NCBI GenBank assembly: GCA_934792625.1
Contig: CAKVON010000008.1
Location: forward strand, 1-64,000
DNA length: 64,000 nucleotides
Origin: an uncultured Atopobiaceae bacterium
GTDB taxonomy: Bacteria; Actinomycetota; Coriobacteriia; Coriobacteriales; Atopobiaceae
Direction of reading: 5' to 3'
Shown: positions 38,385 through 47,610 of the stretch, piece by piece
Position numbering within the stretch: position 1 is the first letter of the stretch
Layout: the number at the start of each line of letters is the position of its first letter
The notes under the pieces: generated by a model
Seen by the model: the letters and a program-made list of their open reading frames with translations, nothing else
What the model was told of the DNA's origin: nothing
The model's database searches: none
Program-made: the position numbers and the translations under genes

Positions 38385-40616
38385 ATGGGGAAAGCCAAGC
38401 TAGTCAATTGGCGACTTAAGCTCAAGGGGTTTGGCCCTTTTGACACCCAGCTGGACTGGTCGATGAGCGCCAGTTTGGCAAAGGTTGCCGTATATGCCGG
38501 CAACGGGCAAGGGAAGAGTACGATAAGCCGCCTCTTCCGTCTCGCCGAGAATCAGCAAGCGCCCTTTCCGAGCGATTTGATTACAAGAGGGGCTGCCAGG
38601 GGTACTTTCAGCTTCTCGGTCGGAGACAGTTCCTCGAATTTGGGCGACCTCAAAATCGATTCAAGTACTGGAGTTGATAATCAACTGGGTTATCTCTTTC
38701 ACGTCTTCAATAGTGACTATGTTCGAGACAATCTCCAGAATAGGTCCTACAGCCCCTCTGGTGATATCGAGGGCTACATTGTTGGCAAGAGCAACATCGA
38801 CCTCAGCACCGAACGCCAGAATCTCGATGACCTTAGGCGGCGGGGTGTCGACGCCAAGGATGCACTTACGAAGGCGTTAGAAGACTCCAAAAGCGAACTC
38901 ATCAGTCTTGGGGCTGGAAGAGTTAAGGAGTTCCAAGGCCTCAATGTCGACCTCTTGATGAATAGGCCAGTTGAGGAAGATTGCTATTCAGACAAGATTG
39001 GGCAGTTAAGGGCGGTCAGTGGGCTGCCCGATGACGTGAAGGCTCCGGGTAAGCTGCGTTTCGACTATTCCCACCTCGACCTTGATCGGCTTGCTTTGCT
39101 ATTGGAGTGTTCCTACAACAAAGCCAACTTCGCCGAGGCGTTCCTCGAGAAGGTGCGCAGAGATGTCGAGTTCGTCAAGGCCGGTATGCGTATCCAGGAC
39201 GGGGACCGCTGCCCCTTCTGTGGAAGAAGGTATGACGAGGAGGCGCGCTCGCTAATTGGCCAATACGACTCCTACTTAAAAGACCAGGAAGCAACCATCA
39301 TTGCGGCGTTGAGGGATAAGCGAACGCAGCTCTCACGTCTTATCGACGAATACGCTCGCCTTGAGGTGCGGATGCTGCGCAGTGCCGACTTGTATGATGA
39401 ACTGAAGACGGGCTTTGACGTTCTCGCAAAAGAGGCGCTCCCGGTACTCGTTACTACGGCTGACTTCACCGTCGTCGTTGATGCTGTCATCAATGAGATT
39501 GACGACAAAATCGAAGACATCGCGCGCCCCATTCCGACCGATGCCGTTAGCCAGCTCAGGGAGTTCCTAGAGGCTTGTCAACTGCGATTAAGCGATGCAA
39601 ACGATCTAATCGACAAATTGGCCTCCAGTTTGGGGAAGACCAAATCCCGCAAGACGGCGTTGAGAAAAGAAGCCTGTATAGAGCTGGGAAAACGAATTAG
39701 AAGAGAACAACAAGAGGTATTTGAGGAAATAGCCAATCTGCGTGCTGAATACAGACTGCTTGATGAAGAGATCAGGAACAAAGAGGCTCAAAATAAGCGC
39801 TCTAAGAAAGATGCCGTAGCCCAGCTTATGGTTGACCTCCTCAACAACGTGTTTGGAAATCGATATGTCTTCGACGCGGTTGATTTTTCAATCCGCTTCA
39901 AGGGTGAGGCTCTCGGAGAAAGTGCAGACTCTGTGCTTAGCGATGGAGAGAAGGCAGCTCTCGCGTTCTGCTTCTATGTTGCTTCAACCTGGGAGCTGAT
40001 TAACGAGGAGGATGACAAGAACAAGCTGTTCTTCGTCATTGATGACCCTATCTCGAGCATGGACTTCAATTACGTCTATAGCATCATGCAAATCATCAAG
40101 GGTCTGCAGGATGCGTTTGGACTGAGCCGTGTAAGAATTCTTCTGCTAACCCACAACGTCGCCTTCTTCAACATGCTCATGGGAAATAAGATACTCAAAG
40201 AAGCGTGGATGCTCGATGGGGGGAAGGTTGCAAAAGTAAAGAACGAGCTGTTGGCACCTTATGCGGCGCATTTGCACGCTGTTTACAATGTTGCGAACGG
40301 CATGGCCCCAGATCATACGACAGGGAACTCAATACGCCAGATTCTCGAAACGCTGATGCACTTCGAGGACCCCTCACTTAATACGCTGGGCAACTACCTT
40401 GAATCTGATTATGGGGGAAAGCTCAACGAGGTTCCGTACCTTCAAGTGGTGTGCAATGACCAATCGCATGGCGCCAGGACTTACGGCTATGTGCAGTCCC
40501 CTATGGACAATTCAACGATTTGCCGTGGGTGCAGAGCTGTCATCCAGCACATTCAAGAACGATATCCAGGTCAGCTGCTAACTGCTGGAATAAAGAATGA
40601 CCGAGCGCTCACATAG
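38385..40616 (+). CDS. RloC/PrrC-like anticodon nuclease ATPase (AAA_13 family)
   Basis: A 743-residue SMC/Rad50-like ATPase. It has Walker A VYAGNGQGKSTISRL at about residue 43, long coiled coils interrupted by a zinc-hook motif CPFCGRRY (about residue 275), the signature VLSDGEKAALAFCF and Walker B LFFVIDDPISSMD. The C-terminal part holds RQILE followed 40 residues later by NDQSHG. This arrangement matches the Arg-Glu-His triad of PrrC/RloC anticodon nucleases, which cut tRNA when a linked restriction enzyme is inhibited or DNA is damaged. It lies 50 bases after the restriction gene, as expected for such a partner. Catalysis is inferred from the triad. Confidence 0.75.
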   Translation: MGKAKLVNWRLKLKGFGPFDTQLDWSMSASLAKVAVYAGNGQGKSTISRLFRLAENQQAPFPSDLITRGAARGTFSFSVGDSSSNLGDLKIDSSTGVDNQLGYLFHVFNSDYVRDNLQNRSYSPSGDIEGYIVGKSNIDLSTERQNLDDLRRRGVDAKDALTKALEDSKSELISLGAGRVKEFQGLNVDLLMNRPVEEDCYSDKIGQLRAVSGLPDDVKAPGKLRFDYSHLDLDRLALLLECSYNKANFAEAFLEKVRRDVEFVKAGMRIQDGDRCPFCGRRYDEEARSLIGQYDSYLKDQEATIIAALRDKRTQLSRLIDEYARLEVRMLRSADLYDELKTGFDVLAKEALPVLVTTADFTVVVDAVINEIDDKIEDIARPIPTDAVSQLREFLEACQLRLSDANDLIDKLASSLGKTKSRKTALRKEACIELGKRIRREQQEVFEEIANLRAEYRLLDEEIRNKEAQNKRSKKDAVAQLMVDLLNNVFGNRYVFDAVDFSIRFKGEALGESADSVLSDGEKAALAFCFYVASTWELINEEDDKNKLFFVIDDPISSMDFNYVYSIMQIIKGLQDAFGLSRVRILLLTHNVAFFNMLMGNKILKEAWMLDGGKVAKVKNELLAPYAAHLHAVYNVANGMAPDHTTGNSIRQILETLMHFEDPSLNTLGNYLESDYGGKLNEVPYLQVVCNDQSHGARTYGYVQSPMDNSTICRGCRAVIQHIQERYPGQLLTAGIKNDRALT

Positions 40617-40695
40617 GGTTCTCGAAATGCCACCTCTCCTTACAGTCGCTGATTCCCCAGAGTCTTGTTGGCATTATGTTCTATGTGCCGAATGA

Positions 40696-40857
40696 CAAGG
40701 AGCTTGCAACCACGGCAAGGCGAATATCGACGTGTTTGAACGGGTACTTGGAGTCGAGGGGAAGCCGTTTGAGGCGGCAAAGGCTGTCGGCATTCGTTTC
40801 TATCGCGAGCAGTGCCTGCTCAAGGAATGTTCCAACCGGAACGAGTGCATCGCGTGA
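40696..40857 (+). pseudogene. Fragment of an unrecognised gene
   Basis: An open stretch without start codon reads ANIDVFERVLGVEGKPF then EAAKAVGIRFYREQCL and ends at TGA. The codon pattern and composition look coding, but upstream frames are broken by stops. It is probably the tail of a decayed gene left by rearrangement at the edge of the defence region. Confidence 0.4.
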
Positions 40858-41017
40858 TGGCTTGAGCCCCGCGGTCAAGCTGCGCGAGAAGCTGTCGGCG
40901 CATGGCGTTTAGTCTGCCGCCGTATCATGAAGGTGCCGCCACGAGCTCTATGGCTCGGGGCGGCATCGTCGTTTGTTAGGTTAGCGACCTCGCGGTACTT
41001 CTCGGCAGCGGGACGGG

Positions 41018-41450
41018 TTAGGCGTTGAGTTGCTCTCGGCGGGCGACCTCGTCGATGAGGATGGCGTCGCCGTGCCTGGCGGCGGCGACGCTCGCCAGCA
41101 TGAAGACGCCCATCGCGGCGATGTAGGCGAACAGCATGGCGGGTGCCACGTCCATGACGACGCCGGACAGGATGGGGGTGACCACCTGCGCGGTCATGCT
41201 CACGGTGTAGTAGTAGCCCGAGTAGCGACCGACGCTGTCGGAGCTGCAGCACTCCAGAATCATGGTGTAGACGCACAGGTCGACGCCTCCCAGGGCCACG
41301 CCCATGAGGAGGAACGCCAAGTAGAGCGCGGGCGAGAAGCTCGGGGCGAGCCACAGGACGATGGGGCAGGCGACCATTATCGCCGAGGTCATGAGGGTGA
41401 CCTTCTTGCGGCCGATCTTGAGGGAGAGGTTGGCCAGCGGCGGGGTGTGG
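41018..41450 (-). pseudogene. MFS transporter remnant (C-terminal part)
   Basis: About 140 residues of the last four to five helices of an MFS permease are intact: SLKIGRKKVTLMTSAIMVACP is the cytoplasmic loop and helix, and SGYYYTVSMTAQVVTPILSG the next helices. The sequence homologous to MFS stops at about 41450, and upstream lies unrelated sequence. The N-terminal two thirds are missing, so it is a truncated pseudogene. Confidence 0.7.
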
Positions 41451-41460
41451 CGGCCTGGGG

Positions 41461-41667
41461 CTACCGAGAAGGACTGGCTGGACAGCACTCGTCCGCCAGG
41501 AGCTCGTCCATCAGCTCGTACGCGGGTCCGAACATGGACTGGACGAAGCCCGTTAGCAGATCGCTCATGCGTCCCAGGCCCGCTTTTAGCTGGACGAAGA
41601 CTTGTGAGCCGTAGGGGATATCCGCGCGGGGCCACGTCAGCCGTCCTTTGAACGCGAGAAAAAGCAC
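41461..41667 (-). other. Unassigned small ORF beside the MFS remnant
   Basis: A 68-codon frame from a GTG contains a plausible amphipathic stretch (LGRMSDLLTGFVQSMFGPAY, LMDELLADE). There is no clear ribosome binding site. It could be the end of another decayed gene. Low confidence. Confidence 0.25.
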
Positions 41668-41789
41668 TGCAGCGCCATGTCGTCGGGGCGACCCGCCCCC
41701 TGTACATGCCGATGTTGTCCATTGCTGACAAGCTCGCGGTGCTTCTCGGCAGTTGGTGTGGCTGATAGGTCTTCTACCTGGGACGTTTA

Positions 41790-41904
41790 GAAAATCCGAA
41801 TGTTGCGCGAACGAAAATCCGAATGTCGTGCAAACGAAAATCCGAATGTTGATAGAATGAAAATCCGAATTACAGCGGAACGAAAATCCGAATCTTGGCG
41901 CAAA
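41790..41904 (+). repeat. Five 23-bp iterons upstream of the AAA/DUF4143 gene
   Basis: GAAAATCCGAAT starts at 41790, 41813, 41836, 41859 and 41882, an exact 23-bp period. The rest of each unit is variable but ends in (A)AC or AAT before the next copy. The last unit ends about 25 bases before the start codon. An array of this regularity next to a promoter looks like a multimeric protein-binding site. Confidence 0.85.
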
Positions 41905-41928
41905 CGAGACGGTGGAAGGGAAGGTCTT

Positions 41929-43230
41929 ATGCCGCGTTCAGTCAGTCCCGAAGGCTACATTCCTCGTGTGGTCGACGATCAAATCGACCGTTATCTCAAG
42001 GCGTTTGGTGCCGTGGAAATCGCGGGAACCAAGTGGTGCGGCAAGACGTGGTCGGCACTTCGGCACGGCGCCTCCGTCTCGTACGTTGACGAGAGCCTTT
42101 CTCTTGCGCAGGCGGACCCCTCGCTGATGCTGCTAGGCGATCGTCCCCATGTGATTGACGAATGGCAGTGTGTCCCGCAGATTTGGGATACGGTGCGTCA
42201 CGAAGTTGATCGCACGCGGGGAACTCGCGGCGCTTTCATCCTTACCGGCTCGTCCACCCCCGCGTTGGCTTCGGGAGAGGAGCCGCCTGCCCACAGTGGC
42301 GCTGGCCGATTCGGGCGAATCCGCATGCACCCGATGTCGCTTTTCGAGTCTGGCGAGTCGTCAGGGAAGGTCGGCCTGGCGGGTCTCTTTGACGGACGAT
42401 TTACCGCGTGCACTTGCGAGAAGGACACGATTGGCCTCGTTAACGTAGCTTGTAGGGGAGGGTGGCCCGAGGCTATTGACCTTGATGTTCGTTCTGCCCA
42501 ACTTGTTGCCAGGGAGTATCTCAAGGCTACCTTCGAGACGAGCGTTCCCGCCCTTGGCCTCGAGGCGGAGCTTGCTTGCCGCGTCTGCGTGTCCCTTGCG
42601 CGGAATTTGGGGCAGTCGACAACCTATAAGACGATTATCGGTGACGTGTTTGGGACCGAGGAAGCTCCCGGGGCGCTGATTAGCGAGACTGGGGTGCGTC
42701 GCTACCTGGATGCGCTGAGGGGCATGTACATCCTGGAGGAGGTCCCGGGCTGGGCTCCTCCGGCACGTGACAAGCGGAGGTTTACCGTCAAGCCTAAGCG
42801 CTACCTTGCTGACCCGAGTCTCGCATGTGCCCTTCTGGGCATGTCGCCGGAGGCCTTGTTGGACGACTGGCAGACCTTTGGTCTCGTGTTCGAGAACATG
42901 GTGATTCGCGACCTCTCGGTCTATGCGCGCTCGCTTGACCTTCTGGACGACACTCCCGTCAGGTATTACCGTGACGACTCTGGGCTCGAGGCTGACGCAA
43001 TCGTGCAGCTTGCGGATGGTCGCTGGGCTGCCTTTGAGGTTAAGGCGAGCGAAAACAAGGTCGAGGCGGGTGTCGAGACCCTGCGTCGCCTTCGGAGGAA
43101 GCTCTGCGAGAATCCGCGTTCGCGTACGCGTGAACCTGAGTTTATGGCCGTCCTTACCGGAAACGGTGAGTTTGCCCGTGAGGTCGAGCCTGGCATCTAC
43201 TCGATTCCCGTTCGCGCGCTCGGAAGGTAG
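41929..43230 (+). CDS. AAA ATPase with C-terminal DUF4143 domain
   Basis: A 433-residue protein of the AAA_14/DUF4143 family. It has the family-specific P-loop region GTKWCGKTWSAL at about residue 28, VIDEWQCVPQIWD as Walker B region, FILTGSSTP, then the DUF4143 part (YLKATFETSV; RRYLDALRGMYILEEVPGW) and a nuclease-like end (SGLEADAIVQLADGRWAAFEVK). The start at 41929 follows GAAGGGAAGGTCTT. The family is common in gut bacteria; its role is unknown. Its end overlaps the next gene on the other strand by 34 bases. Confidence 0.85.
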   Translation: MPRSVSPEGYIPRVVDDQIDRYLKAFGAVEIAGTKWCGKTWSALRHGASVSYVDESLSLAQADPSLMLLGDRPHVIDEWQCVPQIWDTVRHEVDRTRGTRGAFILTGSSTPALASGEEPPAHSGAGRFGRIRMHPMSLFESGESSGKVGLAGLFDGRFTACTCEKDTIGLVNVACRGGWPEAIDLDVRSAQLVAREYLKATFETSVPALGLEAELACRVCVSLARNLGQSTTYKTIIGDVFGTEEAPGALISETGVRRYLDALRGMYILEEVPGWAPPARDKRRFTVKPKRYLADPSLACALLGMSPEALLDDWQTFGLVFENMVIRDLSVYARSLDLLDDTPVRYYRDDSGLEADAIVQLADGRWAAFEVKASENKVEAGVETLRRLRRKLCENPRSRTREPEFMAVLTGNGEFAREVEPGIYSIPVRALGR

Positions 43231-43553
43231 TCGCGGGGAACCCTCGATAGCTCGACTCCCTCAACGCTGGTGCGATCTTGCGTATCGGGGAACTTGAATT
43301 GCCCATCCTCAAATAAACAGCAACGGCTCCAATCGGTCGTGACCAGCGAGAAGGAGAGCGTGTAGTCCGCCTTTGGGGTCGAGAAGTTCGCGATGATGTC
43401 GACGGCGCTGGCGTCGGCCGCGGGGAAGCCAGGGGAGACGTCGTACTCGATTCGCTCGGGGCATTCGCCTTCGGGGAGCGACTCCCCAAGGACCTTGCGG
43501 ATGGTCTTCTGGATGAGCTCGTGCAGCGTGTAGACGATCGTGGGCTCGGACAC
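43197..43553 (-). CDS. Hypothetical protein, about 118 residues
   Basis: An unrecognised acidic protein starting at GTG 43553 behind GGGAG. It contains YTLHELIQKTIRKVLGE and a beta-rich second half (ADYTLSFSLVTTDWSRCCLF). No signal peptide or membrane helix. It overlaps the end of the DUF4143 gene convergently. Confidence 0.55.
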   Translation of the reverse strand: MSEPTIVYTLHELIQKTIRKVLGESLPEGECPERIEYDVSPGFPAADASAVDIIANFSTPKADYTLSFSLVTTDWSRCCLFEDGQFKFPDTQDRTSVEGVELSRVPRDYLPSARTGIE

Positions 43554-43739
43554 TGCGACTCCCTTCTCGTGGGTTGGCGTTAGCACGCCGGTGCCTGCGG
43601 GCTGGCGCCTGCGGTCTGCCGGCGCTTTGGGGCGATGGTACGCGCGGCGTCGGACAGTAATTGGGCGCGCGGCGCTCGACACTTGCGGGCCGTGATGGGA
43701 AAGTAATCGGGACGGCAAAACGGGAGAGAAGGGCGACGA

Positions 43740-44279
43740 ATGACCAACTTCAAGCGTTACGAGAGCGGCTCGGCACCCGACCGCGCTGACCTCAGGCTGA
43801 GCCGCGAGTCGCGTGCCGACCGTGCCGCGAGGCAGCGCCTGCACGAGCGCCTGCTCGACGAGCGGATGTGGCACGAGGCCAACTCGTGCGCGAAGAAGCG
43901 TCGCTACGTGACCTACGAGCAGGCCCGCGCCGTCGCGCGCCACCGCGAGCAGTCCACGGGCCAGCCGCTCTTCATCTACAAGTGCGACTTTTGCGGCGGC
44001 TGGCACCTGACCCACCAGTCCGACCAACAGCGATATGGACGCGAGGCAGGTCGCGCCGCGGAGGCCCGCATTGCCCGCGAGGCGGCGGAGCGTGCCGCGT
44101 CGGCAGGGCCCGTCGCCCGATTTGGCATCGGCGACCTGGTGGTGGACGAGGCCAGCGACACTCCCTGCGTTGTGAGCGCGGTGGGCGAGATGGACGGCGA
44201 GCCAGCCTACGAGCTCTCGAGTGCCGACGGGTGCTCTGAGCTGGGGTGGGTTCGCGAATCTGACGTTTGCGAGGCGTAG
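43740..44279 (+). CDS. Hypothetical protein with CxxC zinc-finger-like motif
   Basis: A 179-residue protein. The first 75 residues are basic and Arg-rich, followed by YKCDFCGGWHLTHQ, a likely metal-binding pair of cysteines with histidines. The C-terminal 55 residues (ARFGIGDLVVDEASDTPCVV) form a small beta domain. Function unknown; nucleic-acid binding is possible from charge and the motif. ACGGGAGAGAAGGGCG precedes the ATG. Confidence 0.6.
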   Translation: MTNFKRYESGSAPDRADLRLSRESRADRAARQRLHERLLDERMWHEANSCAKKRRYVTYEQARAVARHREQSTGQPLFIYKCDFCGGWHLTHQSDQQRYGREAGRAAEARIAREAAERAASAGPVARFGIGDLVVDEASDTPCVVSAVGEMDGEPAYELSSADGCSELGWVRESDVCEA

Positions 44280-44323
44280 TCGCACGAGTTTCTGGACGCG
44301 ATGGAGGCGTAGGCCTGGCGGGG

Positions 44324-45262
44324 CTAACGGAGCAGGTCGGTCACGTCGGACAGCACGGTCTCGAAGCTTACGCCGCGCAGCTGGTAGTCGGGCTGGTCGG
44401 GCGTGATGCGCATGGCATCGGCCACGAGCCTGCCTGCGAACTCGACTGCCTGCACGAGGGGCCTCTCGGCATAGATCGCAGCGACCAGGCCGCTGGCAAA
44501 CAGGTCGCCCGTGCCATGCAGCATGTAGGGGAGAAGCGGCGACGCCACCTCGACGGGGGTCGGGTCGTCTGCGGTCGCGACGTAGTTACGGATGAGGCCG
44601 TCGTTGTCGGACGTGGCGTCGCCGGGCTCGGTCGCGAGCTCGCGGTCCTTCTCGGCAGCAGGGCCGTTGTGCGCGGAGCGGACGATGCCCTTGAGCACGA
44701 CGGCCTTGGCACCCATGTCCAACAGGCGCTGGCAGACGTCGGCCACATATGCGTCGTCGACGTCCTTGCCCCGGTAGGGGACGCCCGTAAGAATCGAGGC
44801 CTCGGTCAGGTTGGGCGTGAGCACGTCGGCCCCCTCGACCAGGGTGCGCGTGGCCTCGCACAGCTCGTCGGTGTAGGTGGGGTACTTCTTTCCGCCGTCG
44901 CCCATCACCGGGTCCACGATGCGCAGCGCGCCCGCGTGCTCGCGATAGATGCGCCTGATCGCGGCGACCTGGCTCGCCGAGCCGAGGAACCCCGAGTACA
45001 CGCCGTCCAGCTCCATGCCCTCGGCCGCCCAGGCGTCCAGGTAGGCGTCGAGCATGGGCGTGGTGTCGTGCATGTGGAACACGGGGAACTTGGTGTGTGC
45101 CGAGAAGAGCGACGTGGGCACGGCGCAGACGTCGATCCCGGCGGCCGACAGCACGGGTATGGCGATGCCCAGCGAGCACTTGCCGTAGCCGCACAGGTCG
45201 TGCACGGCGGCGACTCGCGGGATGACGTTTCCGTTGCGTCGGAAGAGCGGCTTGTCGTCCAT
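44324..45262 (-). CDS. pdxY: Pyridoxine/pyridoxal/pyridoxamine kinase
   Basis: A 312-residue kinase of the PdxK/PdxY type in the ribokinase superfamily. It has VAAVHDLCGYGKCSLGIAIPVLSAAG at the N-terminus, GYSGFLGS-like YSGFLGSASQ, VDPVMGDGGKKYP near residue 120, TPNLTEASILTG and the anion-hole/catalytic motif MLHGTGDLFASGL near residue 250. It makes pyridoxal phosphate from salvaged B6. Which of pdxK or pdxY it is cannot be decided firmly. Confidence 0.85.
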   Translation of the reverse strand: MDDKPLFRRNGNVIPRVAAVHDLCGYGKCSLGIAIPVLSAAGIDVCAVPTSLFSAHTKFPVFHMHDTTPMLDAYLDAWAAEGMELDGVYSGFLGSASQVAAIRRIYREHAGALRIVDPVMGDGGKKYPTYTDELCEATRTLVEGADVLTPNLTEASILTGVPYRGKDVDDAYVADVCQRLLDMGAKAVVLKGIVRSAHNGPAAEKDRELATEPGDATSDNDGLIRNYVATADDPTPVEVASPLLPYMLHGTGDLFASGLVAAIYAERPLVQAVEFAGRLVADAMRITPDQPDYQLRGVSFETVLSDVTDLLR

Positions 45263-45357
45263 TGTGTCCCCCTGTCGGGTTGCCCCATTTCGGTGCGAGT
45301 ATACGTCGCAAACGGGTAGATACAAGGTTCGTGACTCACACAAGGAGAAGGGCCAAC

Positions 45358-45768
45358 ATGGGCAAGCAGGACTGGCAACGCAAGATGGGCGACGCGTTCA
45401 AGGGTCGGCAGGGACCCGACGACCTGGCCGTAACCTCGACCAACCTCGCGGTCGTCGTGTTGGTCGTCGACCTGTTCGCGCGCGTCCAGTGGCTCGGCTG
45501 GCTCGCGCTCGCCCTTCTGGCGTACGCGATCTGGCGCATGATGTCCCGCAACATCCCCGCCCGCACCCGCGAGAACTCGGCGTTTCTCAAGGCGCTGGGC
45601 CCCAACAAGGTCTGGGTCCAGAACCCCAAGGCGGGCTTTGCCGAGCTCAGGCAGTACAAGCACGTCAAGTGCCCGGGATGCGGCCAGAGGGTCAGGGTTC
45701 CCCGTGGCAAGGGCAGGCTCCGCGTGACGTGTCCCAAGTGTGCCGAGAAGTTCGAGGTGCGCTCGTAG
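45358..45768 (+). CDS. Membrane protein with C-terminal zinc ribbon
   Basis: A 136-residue protein with two adjacent hydrophobic stretches between residues 28 and 60 and a C-terminal zinc ribbon of two CxxC pairs (KCPGCGQRVRVPRG, VTCPKCAEKFEV). A basic segment lies between. Function unknown. It is divergent from the kinase gene and followed 100 bases later by proC. Confidence 0.7.
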   Translation: MGKQDWQRKMGDAFKGRQGPDDLAVTSTNLAVVVLVVDLFARVQWLGWLALALLAYAIWRMMSRNIPARTRENSAFLKALGPNKVWVQNPKAGFAELRQYKHVKCPGCGQRVRVPRGKGRLRVTCPKCAEKFEVRS

Positions 45769-45868
45769 CCACATCGTTCTAGAATTCGACGGATACGCAA
45801 TCGTGAGCCGGGTTGTGTGGCGGGACGTGTCCAACGTCCTTCTCGCCCCGGAAGGGAAAGGAACGCGC

Positions 45869-46672
45869 ATGTCCAAGCAGCTGGCACTCATCGGGTGCGG
45901 AAACATGGGAACCGCGATGCTCAAGGGCATCGTGGGGTCGGGTCTCGTCGCGCCTGCCGACGTCGTGGTCGCCGACGTCGCGCAGCAGAGCCAGCAGCGC
46001 CTTGCCGCCGAGCTCGGCTGCACGGGCACCTGCGACAACTCCGAGGCTGTTGCCGACGCCAAGACCGTGATCATCGCGGTCAAGCCGCAGTACCTCGACG
46101 CCGCGGTCAAGGCGTTTGCCGCGGACGTCCCGCAGGATGCCATGGTCATCTCCATCGCCGCCGGCGTCTCGCTGGAGCGACTCGAGGGCCTTCTGGGCTC
46201 CGATCGCAAGATCGTCCGCGTCATGCCCAACCTCGCCGCGATGGTGGGGGAGTCGATGAGCGCGCTGTGTCCCAACGCTAACGTGTCCGACGACGAGCGC
46301 GAGCTCGCCCGCGAGCTGGTCTGCGCCTTCGGCAAGGCCGAGTTCATCCCCGAGCACCTTATGGACGCCGTGATCGCCGTCTCTGGCTCGGCGCCCGCCT
46401 ATGTCTGCATGTTCATCGAGGCCATGGCCGACGCCGCGGTCATCGAGGGCATGCCGCGCGCCCAGGCCTACGCCATGGCCGAGCAGGCCGTGTTGGGCAC
46501 CGCCAAGTACCTGCAGCAGACGGGCACGCACCCCGCGGTCCTGAAGGACATGGTCTGCTCGCCCGCGGGCACCACGATCGAGGCCGTGGCCGAGCTCGAG
46601 CGCGGCGGCCTCCGCGCGACCGTGATCGACGCGATGCTGTCCTGCGCCGAGCGCAACCGCCAGATGGCCTAA
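45869..46672 (+). CDS. proC: Pyrroline-5-carboxylate reductase
   Basis: A 267-residue enzyme that makes proline from pyrroline-5-carboxylate with NAD(P)H. It has an N-terminal Rossmann motif [49 protein letters not shown], and the C-terminal helical signature [20 protein letters not shown] with the [22 protein letters not shown] block. The start at 45869 follows GGAAAGGAACGCGC. A strong terminator ends the gene; directly behind it lies the broken cas1. Confidence 0.93.
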   Translation: MSKQLALIGCGNMGTAMLKGIVGSGLVAPADVVVADVAQQSQQRLAAELGCTGTCDNSEAVADAKTVIIAVKPQYLDAAVKAFAADVPQDAMVISIAAGVSLERLEGLLGSDRKIVRVMPNLAAMVGESMSALCPNANVSDDERELARELVCAFGKAEFIPEHLMDAVIAVSGSAPAYVCMFIEAMADAAVIEGMPRAQAYAMAEQAVLGTAKYLQQTGTHPAVLKDMVCSPAGTTIEAVAELERGGLRATVIDAMLSCAERNRQMA

Positions 46673-46705
46673 CACGCGAGCAAGCAAACAAGCGCCAGCC
46701 GCTGC

Positions 46706-46747
46706 GGGCGCCGCACGACACCCATCGTCGTGCGGCGCCCGTTTCTT
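46706..46747. terminator. Terminator after proC
   Basis: A 14-bp perfect stem (GGGCGCCGCACGAC at 46706 with GTCGTGCGGCGCCC at 46727) is followed by GTTTCTT. The cas1 remnant begins immediately after it. Confidence 0.85.
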
Positions 46748-47168
46748 ATCTGGTGGCCTGTGCCCGCTCACCTCGGCGCTCAACTACGGATACGCCGTGG
46801 TCCGATCGACGCTTGCGCGCCAGGTGGTGTCGCACGGCTTCATCACGTCGGTTGGCTTCTTCCACCATAACGAGAAGAACGAGTTCAACTTGGTGGACGA
46901 CCTCATCGAGGCCTTCCGCCCCATGGTTGACCTGCACGTGAGCAAGATCGAGCTCGCTGGCGAGGAGCCCGACAACCTCAGCCGTGCCGTGCGCAAGCAG
47001 ATTACGGGCGTCCTTCGCGAGCAATGCCTCATTAACGGGCGCGAGACCTCAATCCTCATCGCAACCGAGGAGTGCGTCGAAAGCCTTGCTCGTGCTCTCG
47101 AGAAGGGCTGTCCGGGTGACATTTGCTTGCCGGAGTTTTGTCCGTTGGCGTCACATTCGCAAGCGTAG
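46748..47168 (+). pseudogene. cas1: cas1 remnant, C-terminal half only (type II-like)
   Basis: About 138 residues of Cas1 are readable: PLTSALNYGYAVVRSTLARQ, then VSHGFITSVGFFHHNEKNEF and NLVDDLIEAFRPMVD. The catalytic His and Asp of this half (HH, DD) are present, but the whole N-terminal beta domain and the first catalytic Glu are missing. The frame begins directly after the proC terminator without a good start codon, so a deletion removed the 5' end together with any cas9. It is probably not functional alone. Confidence 0.85.
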
Positions 47169-47181
47169 GGAGGGGAGTGGG

Positions 47182-47496
47182 GTGGAAGCGCAGCGGATTC
47201 TGTTGCTTTGCGACTTGCCTACGGCCCGCCGTTCCGAACGCAAACAGGCACGACTGTATCGCGAGCTGTTGTTTGCAGAGGGTTTCTACGAGCTGCAGCC
47301 TGGTGTCTATACGCGTATGGTCGAAAGTCGGTCGAGCAGGGATATTCATGTCAGGCGCCTGTCGGAGGCCTTGCCGCCGTCTGGGCGCATCAGACTGATC
47401 ACCCTGACGGAAAGGCAGTTCCAGCAATCTCCGTTGTTGTGCGGAGAAGAAAGCAATCAGGAGGCTGTTGGATCGGAACTCGATATTTTCATTTGA
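47182..47496 (+). CDS. cas2: CRISPR-associated endonuclease Cas2 (type II-like)
   Basis: A 104-residue protein with the Cas2 pattern: ILLLCDLPTARRSERKQARLYRELLFAEGFYELQPGVYTR (first strand, metal-binding Asp in DLP), then LPPSGRIRLITLTERQFQQ. Length is normal and the frame intact. GTG at 47182 follows GGGAGGGGAG. In active systems Cas2 bridges two Cas1 dimers during integration; here its Cas1 partner is broken. The repeat array starts 114 bases downstream. Confidence 0.88.
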   Translation: MEAQRILLLCDLPTARRSERKQARLYRELLFAEGFYELQPGVYTRMVESRSSRDIHVRRLSEALPPSGRIRLITLTERQFQQSPLLCGEESNQEAVGSELDIFI

Positions 47497-47610
47497 TTGA
47501 GCCTGCGCAAAAATGGATGAATCGCGCCTGTTTTTGCGACGACCTTCACCGCTTTCCAACGGCTTCATCGTCCATTTTTACCAGGTAGGTGGCATAGAAT
47601 TGACTTATCG
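47497..47610 (+). promoter_or_regulatory. Region between cas2 and the first repeat (leader-like) with hairpins
   Basis: CGCAAAAA (47506-47513) pairs with TTTTTGCG (47531-47538) as a terminator-like stem. AAAAATGGATGA (47509-47520) can instead pair with the TCATCG-TCCATTTTT at 47565-47579. In a CRISPR locus this would be the leader. The last 30 bases before the repeat are AT-rich. Confidence 0.5.
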
